Source: GCA-2718815 sp963578105
GTDB lineage: Bacteria > Planctomycetota > Planctomycetia > Pirellulales > Pirellulaceae
Reading direction: 5' to 3'
NCBI GenBank assembly: GCA_963578105.1
Contig: CAUZBP010000005.1
Coordinates: forward strand, 1-64,000
Length of the DNA stretch: 64,000 bases
This document shows positions 42,800-51,472 of the stretch, piece after piece (position 1 is the stretch's first letter; each line of letters opens with the position of its first letter). The notes below the pieces were generated by a model. That model saw only the letters and a list, made by a program, of their open reading frames with translations. It searched no databases and was not told the origin of the DNA. Position numbers and translations under genes: made by a program.

Positions 42800-43447
42800 A
42801 TGTTAATTCGACGGGAACTCGAAGACTACGTTCCGCCACCGATGCGTGTCACGCAGCAGGTACTGTCAACTGCTGCCCGCGTACTGACCGGCGCAACGGC
42901 CCGCTGGGTTGACTGTCAGCCTGACACCTGCCAGCGAGTCTACTTTGCCAATCACACCAGCCATCTGGACGCCCTGATCATCTGGTCGTCACTAACGCCG
43001 GAGATACGCGCACTGACCCGCCCCGTAGCAGCCAAAGACTACTGGGAAAAAGGGCCGGTCCGCAAATTCATTTCCAGTGCCTTCAATGCTCTCTTGATTG
43101 ATCGCAAGGAAATCAAAGTCCATCAGAGTCCGGTCGATTTAATGATCCGTGCCATTGGAAACAAAGAGTCCCTGATTGTATTCCCGGAAGGCAGCCGGAA
43201 CACCGACTCCCAAATGAGTGATTTCAAGAGCGGGCTATTCTACCTGGCCAAAAAACGCCCGGACCTGGAACTGATTCCCGTGTACATTGAAAATCTGAAC
43301 CGGGTCTTGCCTCGCGGTGAATTCCTGCCAGTACCGTTGCTCAGCTGCGTCAAGTTCGGTTCACCGGTGTGGCTGGAACGTAGCGAGCCTAAAATGGATT
43401 TCTTGCGCCGAGCCCGTGAAGCGGTGCGCCGCTTGAAAGAGGTTTAA
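42800..43447 (+). CDS. 1-acyl-glycerol-3-phosphate acyltransferase (PlsC-like)
   Basis: A 215-residue acyltransferase for phospholipid synthesis. The HX4D motif is in FANHTSHLD (residues 49-57; His52, Asp57), followed by KDYWEKGPVRKF, LLIDRKEI and the FPEGSRN motif, then LIPVYIENLNRVLPRGE. The motifs fit the LPLAT superfamily; which acyl donor or acceptor it uses cannot be read. The ATG at 42800 (MLIRRELEDYV) is preferred over upstream frame starts. The next gene, cdsA, begins three bases after it ends, so the two are certainly coupled and probably form successive steps to CDP-diacylglycerol. Confidence 0.88.
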   Translation: MLIRRELEDYVPPPMRVTQQVLSTAARVLTGATARWVDCQPDTCQRVYFANHTSHLDALIIWSSLTPEIRALTRPVAAKDYWEKGPVRKFISSAFNALLIDRKEIKVHQSPVDLMIRAIGNKESLIVFPEGSRNTDSQMSDFKSGLFYLAKKRPDLELIPVYIENLNRVLPRGEFLPVPLLSCVKFGSPVWLERSEPKMDFLRRAREAVRRLKEV

Positions 43448-43450
43448 ACG

Positions 43451-44494
43451 TTGAACGCCTTACAACACCTCGCTTTCTTCGCTGAAAGCGAGACGGTGCC
43501 CATTCTTCAGCTCAATCTACCTACACTGGTTTTATTCGGTGTCGTATTCGGGCTGCTGATTATCGCGTCGGTTGCTGGTCAGCTGATGAAACGGCAGTCG
43601 GAAAGTTCGATCCATCCTGCTGTAGTACGCACCTTCAATTCACGAGTCCTCGCCTGGTGGCTGCTGTGTGCCAGTGTCGCGCTGGCTTTCCTCTTCGGTC
43701 GCAGCGCCACCATCATCCTCTTCTTTTTCATTTCCTTCTGGGCTCTGCGAGAGTTCATCACGTTGACACCCACCCGTCTGGGCGATCATCGAGCACTGTT
43801 CTGGGTTTTCTTTGTTTTAACACCTTTACAGTACCTGCTCGTCTGGTGGGGCCCATCCCATTATGGCCTGTACAGTATTGCGATTCCCGTCTATGGATTC
43901 CTGTTCATTCCTGCCCGCATCGCGCTCTCGGGTGACTACAAACGATTTCTGGAGCGCGCAGCCAAAATCCAGGCAGGCCTTCTGATTTGTGTCTACACCC
44001 TGAGTTTCGCACCAGCGCTGCTCGACCTGAAGCTGGTCACCTACAAGACGGCGGACGGCTCTTCTGCCCTGTGGACCGACGGCAGTCCTGCAGGACTGCT
44101 GCTTTACTTCATTCTCATCGCACAACTGGGCGATGTGATGCAATACCTGTGGAGCCAGTTGCTGGGCCGGCACGTCATCGCTCCCGAAATCAATGCCAGT
44201 CGCACCTGGGAAGGACTGTGTGGTGGGGTTGCCAGTACGACATTGGTCGGAATTTTACTCTGGTGGGCGACGCCCTTTACCTACTGGCAATCGGCGTGCA
44301 TGGCCTTGGTCATCGCGGTGCTGGGCTTTGCAGGTGGCATGACCATGTCCGCCATCAAACGCGACCGGGGGGTGAAGGATTACGGCACCCTGGTCGAAGG
44401 TCATGCAGGCGTGCTCGATCGCATCGATTCGATTTGCTTTGCGGCGCCTGTCTTTTTTCACCTGACCAGGTATTGTTTTTCCTCGTCAGTTTGA
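43451..44494 (+). CDS. cdsA: Phosphatidate cytidylyltransferase
   Basis: CdsA activates phosphatidate with CTP to CDP-diacylglycerol. A 347-residue membrane protein with about eight hydrophobic spans, and the family signature near the C-terminus: SAIKRDRGVKDYGTLVEGHAGVLDRIDS, where the usual form is SxxKRxxxxKDxGxxLPGHGGxxDRxDS. AQLGDVMQYLWSQLLGRH and SRTWEGLCGG are also typical. One change from the consensus is GHAGVLD for GHGGVLD. TTG at 43451 is the start, three bases after the upstream stop. It follows the PlsC-like gene, supporting a phospholipid pathway operon. Confidence 0.92.
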   Translation: MNALQHLAFFAESETVPILQLNLPTLVLFGVVFGLLIIASVAGQLMKRQSESSIHPAVVRTFNSRVLAWWLLCASVALAFLFGRSATIILFFFISFWALREFITLTPTRLGDHRALFWVFFVLTPLQYLLVWWGPSHYGLYSIAIPVYGFLFIPARIALSGDYKRFLERAAKIQAGLLICVYTLSFAPALLDLKLVTYKTADGSSALWTDGSPAGLLLYFILIAQLGDVMQYLWSQLLGRHVIAPEINASRTWEGLCGGVASTTLVGILLWWATPFTYWQSACMALVIAVLGFAGGMTMSAIKRDRGVKDYGTLVEGHAGVLDRIDSICFAAPVFFHLTRYCFSSSV

Positions 44495-44599
44495 TTCTTT
44501 GATGACCAGTACAATGCGTACTGGCCACCAACTGCAACCACGGCCCAAGCCGGGTCGTCGGACAGAGAAACACTGCAGCTGCCGCGAAACCGTATTCCC

Positions 44600-45823
44600 C
44601 TACCTCAAGATAGTGTCACGGGGAACAGGTGGCGCATCGAAGCGAACTGGCAGCCGACGAGACTCACTGAACAAGGCTCGGTCGGGATGTGACCACTCCA
44701 AAATCACCCGTCGTCGCTGCTCTCGAGCTGGTGGCTGGTTTTGTCCCGTCGCGGCCGGCGTTCGAGGGGAGCTGGCAGCGTAAATCGCATCTCGCGATTT
44801 GGCGGTTGCTTGCTGACCCATTTGTTTTTGAGCCCTGGTATTTTGTCGCACGTACCAGCTCAACTCATTCGATTCCTGAACTTGTGGCAAAGCACGACCG
44901 GTCAACCGGTCGTCGGTGACTCGTCTCCTCCGTCGCAGACCCAATCGTTCGCTAAGTTTTACCGATTTTGAATTCTGGGCCCGGTAGATGGGTGCGTTAC
45001 CGGTTTGCGCGGACGGCGGAGCAGTGGAGGCGATTCTCACACCCTGTGGCTCTGATCCTGCCGGGTGCATCGGACTGCCACGCGCCACCCAGTCCAACCA
45101 GGTCTGCTGAAGTTCCCCCAGACCGCCGAAGCCGTAAAATTTCTTCGTCGCTGATGCCCAACGGTTGTTCGACATTCCTTCGCCCAAGTACTGCACAAAC
45201 CTCTGTTTGCCACCCAGGCCGATCAGGAACCGCGCTACCGAATACCCCTGGGCATAAAGAGGCAAAATGTCTCGAGGATAGTCCTTCATAGCAAACATGT
45301 TATTGAAAGCAATCCCGCGACTACGAGGGACTCCTCGATGATTCTGCCAAGTCAAAAAGCGAATCAGCAAATTTTGCTGTTTCTGTTTTTCACTTGTATG
45401 CTCAACGGTAGTACACGCACCTTCATCAGCCCAACGCGGCAGTGGCCGCCCAAAATGCGTGGCGAAGATCGTGTGTGTCACTTCGTGGGGCAGGACGCTG
45501 TCAAGGATTCGCTGTCGGGATCCCTGGATGTTCATTTGCCATCCAAACGGCCTTCCGTGGTCAAACATGAAGCTCGTGGCACCGCCAGCTCCCAGGTGAG
45601 GAGCCACCTTTGCATTGATGGGACACGGCTGCGACCAGCGTGGTAGTTCCTTTCCCAACCACTCAAAAGAAAGCTCCTTGCGAAATCGTTCGGCCTCGTC
45701 GCCAATCTCTTTCGCCAACTGGGGCAATGGGGCATGGACCACAAAATTCGTGGTTCGATAGGCCGCTCCCATTGAACAAGTGATCGCTACGAGCAGCATA
45801 GCGCGGAAGAATCGAGCATCCAT
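44600..45823 (-). CDS. Secreted gluzincin-type metallopeptidase (peptidase MA-like)
   Basis: A 407-residue secreted protein. The first 20 residues (MDARFFRAMLLVAITCSMGA) form a signal peptide. The zinc site is HEVTH at 113-117, followed at the usual distance by a third ligand Glu in RWADEGACTTVEH (Glu134), as in peptidase MA-like gluzincins. IRFLTWQNHRG and YAQGYSVARFLIGLGG continue the family. After about residue 255 the protein becomes basic and low in structure (SERLGLRRRRRVTDDRL, Gln/Ala/Arg-rich tail). The substrate is unknown. It is convergent with cdsA and stands alone. Confidence 0.78.
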   Translation of the reverse strand: MDARFFRAMLLVAITCSMGAAYRTTNFVVHAPLPQLAKEIGDEAERFRKELSFEWLGKELPRWSQPCPINAKVAPHLGAGGATSFMFDHGRPFGWQMNIQGSRQRILDSVLPHEVTHTIFATHFGRPLPRWADEGACTTVEHTSEKQKQQNLLIRFLTWQNHRGVPRSRGIAFNNMFAMKDYPRDILPLYAQGYSVARFLIGLGGKQRFVQYLGEGMSNNRWASATKKFYGFGGLGELQQTWLDWVARGSPMHPAGSEPQGVRIASTAPPSAQTGNAPIYRAQNSKSVKLSERLGLRRRRRVTDDRLTGRALPQVQESNELSWYVRQNTRAQKQMGQQATAKSRDAIYAASSPRTPAATGQNQPPAREQRRRVILEWSHPDRALFSESRRLPVRFDAPPVPRDTILR

Positions 45824-46177
45824 GCTCCACTCGCTTTCGTTACTGAGTTGGGGTAGTTACCGCTTCCGTGCGATCATCGGCTGGCTGAGCGATCGTCCAA
45901 GATCAATCACCGACTGCCAGTACGTCTGCAAACTTCGAGCCAATCACTCTCTCACCCTGTCGCCTGATGCTTCTCGGGCCGTCTAAAGGATTGATTCTCC
46001 GTTCTCTTTAATCCTCGGTAAATGAACAACTTGTGAATCTTCCAGGTCGCCAAATACCGATTGGGAAATTTCCTGGGATCACGTATGCCCGGACTGTCCT
46101 GGGATGTAAAGTTTTCAAAGCGTAGTCGAAGCAACGCACTGATAGCTAGATCGTTTTTGAGTGCTAGCGGTTCACGG
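45824..46177. other. Intergenic region upstream of the peptidase gene, no gene seen
   Basis: 354 bases between mutT (3' end at 46178) and the peptidase start. Frames here are short and without coding character. I saw no tRNA or terminator. Confidence 0.4.
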
Positions 46178-46576
46178 TCAGCATTCTTCGCGGCTAAAGC
46201 GTTCCAGGACCGCCTGATTTGCCACCGGAAATTTGTAACTCGCGAGATTTCTGCGAGCCACCCATTGAAACGGACTCCGGGGCAGCTGGTCCTTGTCCAA
46301 TGGTTCGCAGAGGAAGAAATGGAGTTTCAAATCGCCGTGGTCGTAACTGATTTCCTCGACCAGCAGCTCCCGCAGCACCCTGATTCGCAAACCCGTTTCT
46401 TCGGCGCATTCCCGGATCGCCGCCTCTTCCAAGGACTCCCCCCCTTCCAGCTTGCCACCGGGAAACTCCCACAAACCGGCCAAGACAGCTCCTGCGGGAC
46501 GCTGACCTATCAGGAAGTGATCATTCCGCCGAACCACGGCAACGGCAATCAAGTTTGGCTGGGTCCCGGAATGCAT
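46178..46576 (-). CDS. NUDIX hydrolase, MutT-like
   Basis: A 132-residue NUDIX protein with the full Nudix box G41-x5-E-x7-REUxEExGU, reading GGKLEGGESLEEAAIRECAEETGL at 41-63 in order. LAGLWEFPGG before it and FQWVARRNLASYKFPVANQAVL at the end are like MutT/8-oxo-dGTP diphosphatase or (di)nucleoside pyrophosphatases. The MutT assignment is likely but not proved by these motifs. fabI lies upstream on the same strand with 174 bases between. Confidence 0.85.
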   Translation of the reverse strand: MHSGTQPNLIAVAVVRRNDHFLIGQRPAGAVLAGLWEFPGGKLEGGESLEEAAIRECAEETGLRIRVLRELLVEEISYDHGDLKLHFFLCEPLDKDQLPRSPFQWVARRNLASYKFPVANQAVLERFSREEC

Positions 46577-46750
46577 TCACCGCTTCGCTGGGTTTGTAAG
46601 CTAGACCGACGATGTGGTCAGGGAACCACGCGCATCGTGCAAAAACTGCACCGGCCGGAACGATGACCTGTCGTCCATTTTCGGCTGTCTTTCACCTTCT
46701 GCTTTGGTAGTCTTTCTCTTCTGTGAGACTCCAACCGTACGAGATTGCCG

Positions 46751-47569
46751 CTAACTTTGAAACTGATCCAACCAACGTCCCGGTGATCCCATCACGTTAT
46801 AACCTGCATCCACATGCAGTATCTCGCCTGTGATTCCGTCAGACATATCGGACAATAAAAAGGTTCCTGACCGGCCAACTTCTTCGTGAGTCACATTACG
46901 TGACAGCGGCGCCATTCCCTCGTAAAGTTTGAGCATTTCGCCTACACCTGCTGCGCTTCCTGCCAGAGTCTTGAGCGGCCCCGCGCTGATTGCATTGACA
47001 CGCGTACCTCTTGGTCCCAGATCGTACGCCAGATACTTGACGATCGAATCCAACGCCGCCTTACAGATACCCATCACATTGTATCCCGGCACCGCTCGCT
47101 CGCCTCCAAAGTAAGTCATCGTCAGAATCGAAGACCGGTCACTTAAAATATTCTTTGCAGCCTGTGCCACAGCAATAAAACTGTAAGCACTGATTTCCAT
47201 CGCCATCTTGAATCCCTCTCGGCTCGTGTCGATGGTGTCTCGCAGCAGGTCTGCTCGGTCAGCAAAAGCGATGGAGTGCAGCAGAAAATCAATTTGGCCG
47301 AATTCCTCCGCAGCGCGGCTCATCACTTCGCCAATCTGCTGATCGCTGCGTACATCGAGCGGAACCAGAAATTTAGCACTCTCGTAACTGTCAGTGCACT
47401 TGGCGACACGGCGTCGATTTTTTCGCTTCTCGTCATCAGGTCGATCTGGCAGATGGCTAAATCCGATCTCTGCTCCCTGCTTCAGCGCCTCTTTTGCAAT
47501 GGCCCAGGCAATCGACCGCTCGTTGGCAACGCCAAGCACAAGTCCCTTTTTTCCCTCGAATAAGCCCAT
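46751..47569 (-). CDS. fabI: Enoyl-[acyl-carrier-protein] reductase
   Basis: FabI reduces the trans-2-enoyl-ACP at the end of each fatty acid elongation cycle. The 272-residue short-chain dehydrogenase-like protein has GKKGLVLGVANERSIAWAIA (dinucleotide site), then LLHSIAFADRADLL. The catalytic pair Tyr153 and Tyr163 with Lys170 lies in TYFGGERAVPGYNVMGICKAALD, with the same spacing as in E. coli, and ISAGPLKTLAGSAAGVGEML follows. It is expected to be the target of triclosan-like inhibitors. It is divergent from the sigma-54 activator. The upstream region has a perfect tandem repeat. Confidence 0.96.
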   Translation of the reverse strand: MGLFEGKKGLVLGVANERSIAWAIAKEALKQGAEIGFSHLPDRPDDEKRKNRRRVAKCTDSYESAKFLVPLDVRSDQQIGEVMSRAAEEFGQIDFLLHSIAFADRADLLRDTIDTSREGFKMAMEISAYSFIAVAQAAKNILSDRSSILTMTYFGGERAVPGYNVMGICKAALDSIVKYLAYDLGPRGTRVNAISAGPLKTLAGSAAGVGEMLKLYEGMAPLSRNVTHEEVGRSGTFLLSDMSDGITGEILHVDAGYNVMGSPGRWLDQFQS

Positions 47570-47940
47570 CCTAGTTGCTCCTCAAGCGGTAACTCCGCGA
47601 TTAAATTTCGCTGCAGATTGGATGCCGTGGCCGGTAGGAGTTGGCCAGACCCTGAAACCCCGTCTGCTGAATTTTGCAGGTCCGATCCCATTTTGCAGGT
47701 CCGATCCCACGACCTGGATCCGCAACCCTTCAATTACCCACCCCCTCTATTTCTTCTGGTTCCTCTGCAGGTTAGCCCTTTCAACATTTCATCGCTACAG
47801 CAGAAAACAAGGAGTATATCAACCATCTTTGAGCCACTTGCGCATCATTGCGCCAGTGTAGCTTGATCAAACCGACAACAGCAAGTTAAAATATGTAGTA
47901 CATTTGACAACATCTTTCTGTTCGAAGGCAGTTTTTCACC
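47570..47940. promoter_or_regulatory. Divergent fabI / sigma-54 activator intergenic region
   Basis: 371 bases holding the promoters of fabI (minus) and the activator (plus). The main feature is a 19-base tandem duplication at 47671-47708. Near the activator side, ATGTAGTACAT (47893-47903) is an odd-centred palindrome followed by TTGACA at 47904-47909, about 30 bases before the start codon. That is a possible -35 hexamer, but no good -10 is evident. Confidence 0.4.
47671..47708. repeat. Perfect 19-base tandem duplication upstream of fabI
   Basis: ATTTTGCAGGTCCGATCCC at 47671-47689 is repeated without change at 47690-47708. The pair sits 102 to 139 bases upstream of the fabI start. Confidence 0.93.
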
Positions 47941-49872
47941 ATGGCACGCCTAGCCGACGGATCCGCAATTCGAATGCAGGCCAGTCAACAAGCACTGGAA
48001 TCTGCTCCGGAACTGATTGCCCAGAGCAGTGAAAGGACCGGGCAGAGGCAGTTTCAAAAGGCAGCCCTCACTTTTCTGCAGGACCGCTTGCACGCTTCCT
48101 ACCTGGTTTTGGTTCAGGCAGAGCGAGGCCAGTGGCGAACACTGGCCGAAGCGGGCCAATCCGAGCCCTTGCCCCTGACACTCATGGCTGATGTGTTGGA
48201 CGCTGACATCGCTGCGGCCGAAAAGGGTTGGTTGGCATCTCCCCTGCTGCGGCGATCCAGCCAGGGTGAACTGCTGCTGGCCAAAATGGACGAAACCACT
48301 GCCCTCGAACTCGTCGATGTTGATGCCCACGCCGCCCTGTTGGGAAAGGTGCTGCAAATCGTGCGTCACCAGTGGCACGATGAGAGTCGTATCCAACGTC
48401 TGGAGGCGATCTTGCGCATCGCCGGTCAATGGAATCAAACTCTGGAAACAGAAACCCTGCTGGCCCAAATGGCCGAAGCTTCGACCCAGTTGCTGGACTC
48501 CCAGCGGGCCAGCATCTTTCTCTGGGACCGTCCCAACCGAATGCTGGTGGGACGCCCGGCATTGGGTGTCGAAAATGATGAGTTGCGCATTCCGCAAGAT
48601 TCAGGAATCGTCGGCCAGGTGATTCAAACGGGTGAAACTCGTCGAGTTGATCTGGAATCCGGGCAGCACGAAATTGATCGACAAGTCGACGAAAAACTGG
48701 GATTTCAAACTCAAACACTCCTCTGCGTGCCACTTCGTACGAAGGAGGGCGAGGTGTTCGGGGCTTTCGAGATCATCAATAAGAAAAACGGTAATTTCAC
48801 CACCGAGGACGAGGAAGCGCTGCTTGAACTCTCTGCCCATGCAGCGATTGCCCTGGAAAACACGCAACAAATAGAGCAGCTGCTCATTTCACGACAGCAG
48901 ATGGCCGAGCAAGCGGCTCAACACGTCAACTTGATCGGCAACAGTCCGGCTCTGGAGGCTTTGCGCTCGACCGTCGGACGGGTTGCCGACACGGATTTAG
49001 CCATTTTAATTCTCGGAGAAAATGGTACAGGTAAAGAAGTCGTCAGCCAGTCGATCCACTATTTGAGTCGTCGCCGTAATGAACCCTTTGTCGCGGTAAA
49101 TTGTGCATCACTGGCCGAAACGCTGCTGGAGAGTGAACTATTCGGCCATGAGCAGGGGGCCTTCACAGATGCTCATGAGACGCGGGCGGGAAAATTCGAA
49201 CTGGCATCGGGCGGGACGCTGTTCCTGGATGAAATCGGCGACCTCAGTATCGGGGGTCAAGCCAAGCTGCTGCGCGTGCTGGAAGAAAAAATTGTTGTGC
49301 GAGTGGGAGGATCTGTCCCCATTCATGCCGATGCACGCGTTGTCGCCGCGACGAATCAGGATCTGGCAGCGATGGTCCGTAAGAAAACGTTTCGAGAAGA
49401 CCTCTACTTTCGCCTGAATGTCGTCTCCTTGGAATTGCCCCCTCTCCGTGAACGTGGCACCGACATTATCCTGTTGGCAGAACATTTTTTGAGCGATTTC
49501 TGTATGAAAGCGAGACGCAGCCTGCCCAGATTTACCAGCGAGGCTCGAAAACGCCTGCGGGAACACGGCTGGCCCGGCAACGTTCGCGAATTACGAAATC
49601 TGATGGAACGCCTGGCTTATTTGTCACAAGGTGACAAAATCGACGTCGAAGACCTGGCGTTCATCCTGGCTCCTGACGGCGAGTCCCCCGGCTCCCTGCC
49701 TTTGGATCTCACCCTGACAACGGCGACCAACCGGTTTCAAACGGAATACATCAAGAAACACATCCAATCGTCGGGCAACAACGTCAGTGACGCCGCGCGA
49801 CGCCTGGGCCTGCACCGCTCCAACCTGTATCGCAAAATGCGCACACTGGGGATGAACACCGAAGAAGAGTGA
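47941..49872 (+). CDS. Sigma-54-dependent transcriptional activator with GAF domain
   Basis: A 643-residue bacterial enhancer-binding protein. About residues 150-315 form a GAF domain (LLDSQRASIFLWDR through ALLELSAHAAIALENTQQI); the first 150 residues may hold a second, weaker GAF-like sensor. The AAA+ domain has GENGTGKEVVSQSI (Walker A, about 359), the sigma-54 contact loop at 406-411 reading GAFTDA where most have GAFTGA, LFLDEIGDLS (Walker B) and FREDLYFRLNV. The C-terminus has a Fis-type helix-turn-helix (VSDAARRLGLHRSNLYRKM). A receiver domain is absent, so the signal is probably a small ligand. The target promoters are unknown. Confidence 0.93.
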   Translation: MARLADGSAIRMQASQQALESAPELIAQSSERTGQRQFQKAALTFLQDRLHASYLVLVQAERGQWRTLAEAGQSEPLPLTLMADVLDADIAAAEKGWLASPLLRRSSQGELLLAKMDETTALELVDVDAHAALLGKVLQIVRHQWHDESRIQRLEAILRIAGQWNQTLETETLLAQMAEASTQLLDSQRASIFLWDRPNRMLVGRPALGVENDELRIPQDSGIVGQVIQTGETRRVDLESGQHEIDRQVDEKLGFQTQTLLCVPLRTKEGEVFGAFEIINKKNGNFTTEDEEALLELSAHAAIALENTQQIEQLLISRQQMAEQAAQHVNLIGNSPALEALRSTVGRVADTDLAILILGENGTGKEVVSQSIHYLSRRRNEPFVAVNCASLAETLLESELFGHEQGAFTDAHETRAGKFELASGGTLFLDEIGDLSIGGQAKLLRVLEEKIVVRVGGSVPIHADARVVAATNQDLAAMVRKKTFREDLYFRLNVVSLELPPLRERGTDIILLAEHFLSDFCMKARRSLPRFTSEARKRLREHGWPGNVRELRNLMERLAYLSQGDKIDVEDLAFILAPDGESPGSLPLDLTLTTATNRFQTEYIKKHIQSSGNNVSDAARRLGLHRSNLYRKMRTLGMNTEEE

Positions 49873-50159
49873 CAACACCCGGCGAAAAAGCGGCCACATC
49901 GACCGTTGCGATCCCGTGCCGCAAGCGATTGGGCGGATTGCTTCACCACTAGTAACGTGAAGCCGCGTAAACCACATGCAACCGTTAATCTAAAATTTCA
50001 GAAGCCGTCAGTTAAAATAAAAAAACCAATTCCAACGCCGGCTATCAGCCACTTTTCTATTCTGGCTTGATACGCGGCGGTGTCTCGTGAGTCAATCTGG
50101 CCCAACTTCACCGCTCGTCGTCAAGGTCGTAAGTCGACATGGCCCCCCGCCTCCAAAAG

Positions 50160-51275
50160 CTAGGGAGCAATCTGGTCGGCAAGCCAGGCTACACCGACTT
50201 CATTCAAGTGTTCGGGTTTCAGTTCGGCGAAACATCTCAGGTAAGGCTTTTGCCGCATGAAATTAGGTGTCCAACGTCGTCTCACTCGCTCTGCCAATTC
50301 GCTGTACTGCTCCATCGCTGGATTGACCCTGAAGGCTGCCTGAATCCGATCGAACACCGGAAAGTACGCGACCTCCGCTTCTTCGGCCAGGGACTTCAAT
50401 CTCTGGCTGTAGCGCACTTGCGTGTTGAAAGCATCGTAATCCACGAGCATAACGCGAGCCCCTTTCTCGCGTGCCGCCGCGATGAGCCTGCGATGAGCTT
50501 GCAGGAAGTCGTCAAGTTCGACACGGGGAACGAAGTCTTCCGGCGCCCGATCCCCAATGAGCATGCTCCTGGACCATTTTGCCAATCGCACGTTGTCGGC
50601 CACGCAACTCAGCAGATAGATGACCGGACTCTGCCGAGACATGAGGTCTCTATCCGCGTGGGGCTGACGCCAGGCATCGTTGTTCAGAAATGCCAACAGC
50701 AACCAATCGAATTCGCAATCCTGAAACTTGTCAGCGTACAGACGTTCGCCTTGTAGCACGCTGTAACCGAGAACGCCGCCATTGTAGACTTGAATCGGAA
50801 ATTTCGCTTGAGAAACACGCGTAAGTGCCTTGCCTAACATGCAAGGAAAAGCGTGCTCGTCGTCAAGCGGATACCCGAAAAAATTGGAATCCCCGAGGCA
50901 CAGCACGCGCAATTCCTTCTCCTGGCTTTTAGTTGGCGGCATCCGAGGTCCCCGGTAACCGTCCTCGTTGATGGTGATTCGCATCATCTGCTTTTCGGCG
51001 TCTCGTAGCCTGTGTTTGATCACGGACTCAAACTGCAGACTGGGCCGCAGGGCCCAGAGCAAATGGGGGTCACGGCGGAATAGGACCGTGGAGGCGTCTT
51101 GAGCCTCGACCTGACCAGACAGCCAATTGACGAATTGCCTCGTTCCCACCGCCCGGGCCGAGGGAGACTTGGGGCTCCAAAACAGTCGCACCAGAATCTC
51201 GGGAATGCCTACGAAAAGAACCAACACGATTAGCGCATAAAGGATTTTCCGACGGAAGGGGATAGAATGGGGCAT
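50160..51275 (-). CDS. Membrane-anchored SGNH/GDSL-like hydrolase
   Basis: A 371-residue protein with an N-terminal span (about 10-30; KILYALIVLVLFVGIPEILV) and an SGNH-fold domain. LCLGDSNFFGYPLDDE contains the block I catalytic Ser; VYNGGVLGYSVLQGERL is block II; and LAFLNNDAWRQPHADRD is block III with Asn. The C-terminal block V His is likely in ELKPEHLNEVG. Such proteins in this phylum usually act on ester-linked groups of polysaccharides, but the substrate is unknown. It is on the same strand as the TPR-SGNH gene upstream, with about 200 bases between. It starts at ATG 51275. Confidence 0.78.
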   Translation of the reverse strand: MPHSIPFRRKILYALIVLVLFVGIPEILVRLFWSPKSPSARAVGTRQFVNWLSGQVEAQDASTVLFRRDPHLLWALRPSLQFESVIKHRLRDAEKQMMRITINEDGYRGPRMPPTKSQEKELRVLCLGDSNFFGYPLDDEHAFPCMLGKALTRVSQAKFPIQVYNGGVLGYSVLQGERLYADKFQDCEFDWLLLAFLNNDAWRQPHADRDLMSRQSPVIYLLSCVADNVRLAKWSRSMLIGDRAPEDFVPRVELDDFLQAHRRLIAAAREKGARVMLVDYDAFNTQVRYSQRLKSLAEEAEVAYFPVFDRIQAAFRVNPAMEQYSELAERVRRRWTPNFMRQKPYLRCFAELKPEHLNEVGVAWLADQIAP

Positions 51276-51472
51276 GCGCTGTCGCTTGAGTGGCGGTCCG
51301 TCTTCGCCGCGAGTCGAGAACGGCCAGGCTCACTGAGCCCAGGACCGCAAATAGAGGGTTCCAAAATCTGGTATATCACCATTATACCCAGCCCTGGACG
51401 AGTCATCCAGTGAGGCCGTATCTTCCGCTGCCTCCACTTGATATGCCAAAACAACTTCGGAATCGTTTCCGT

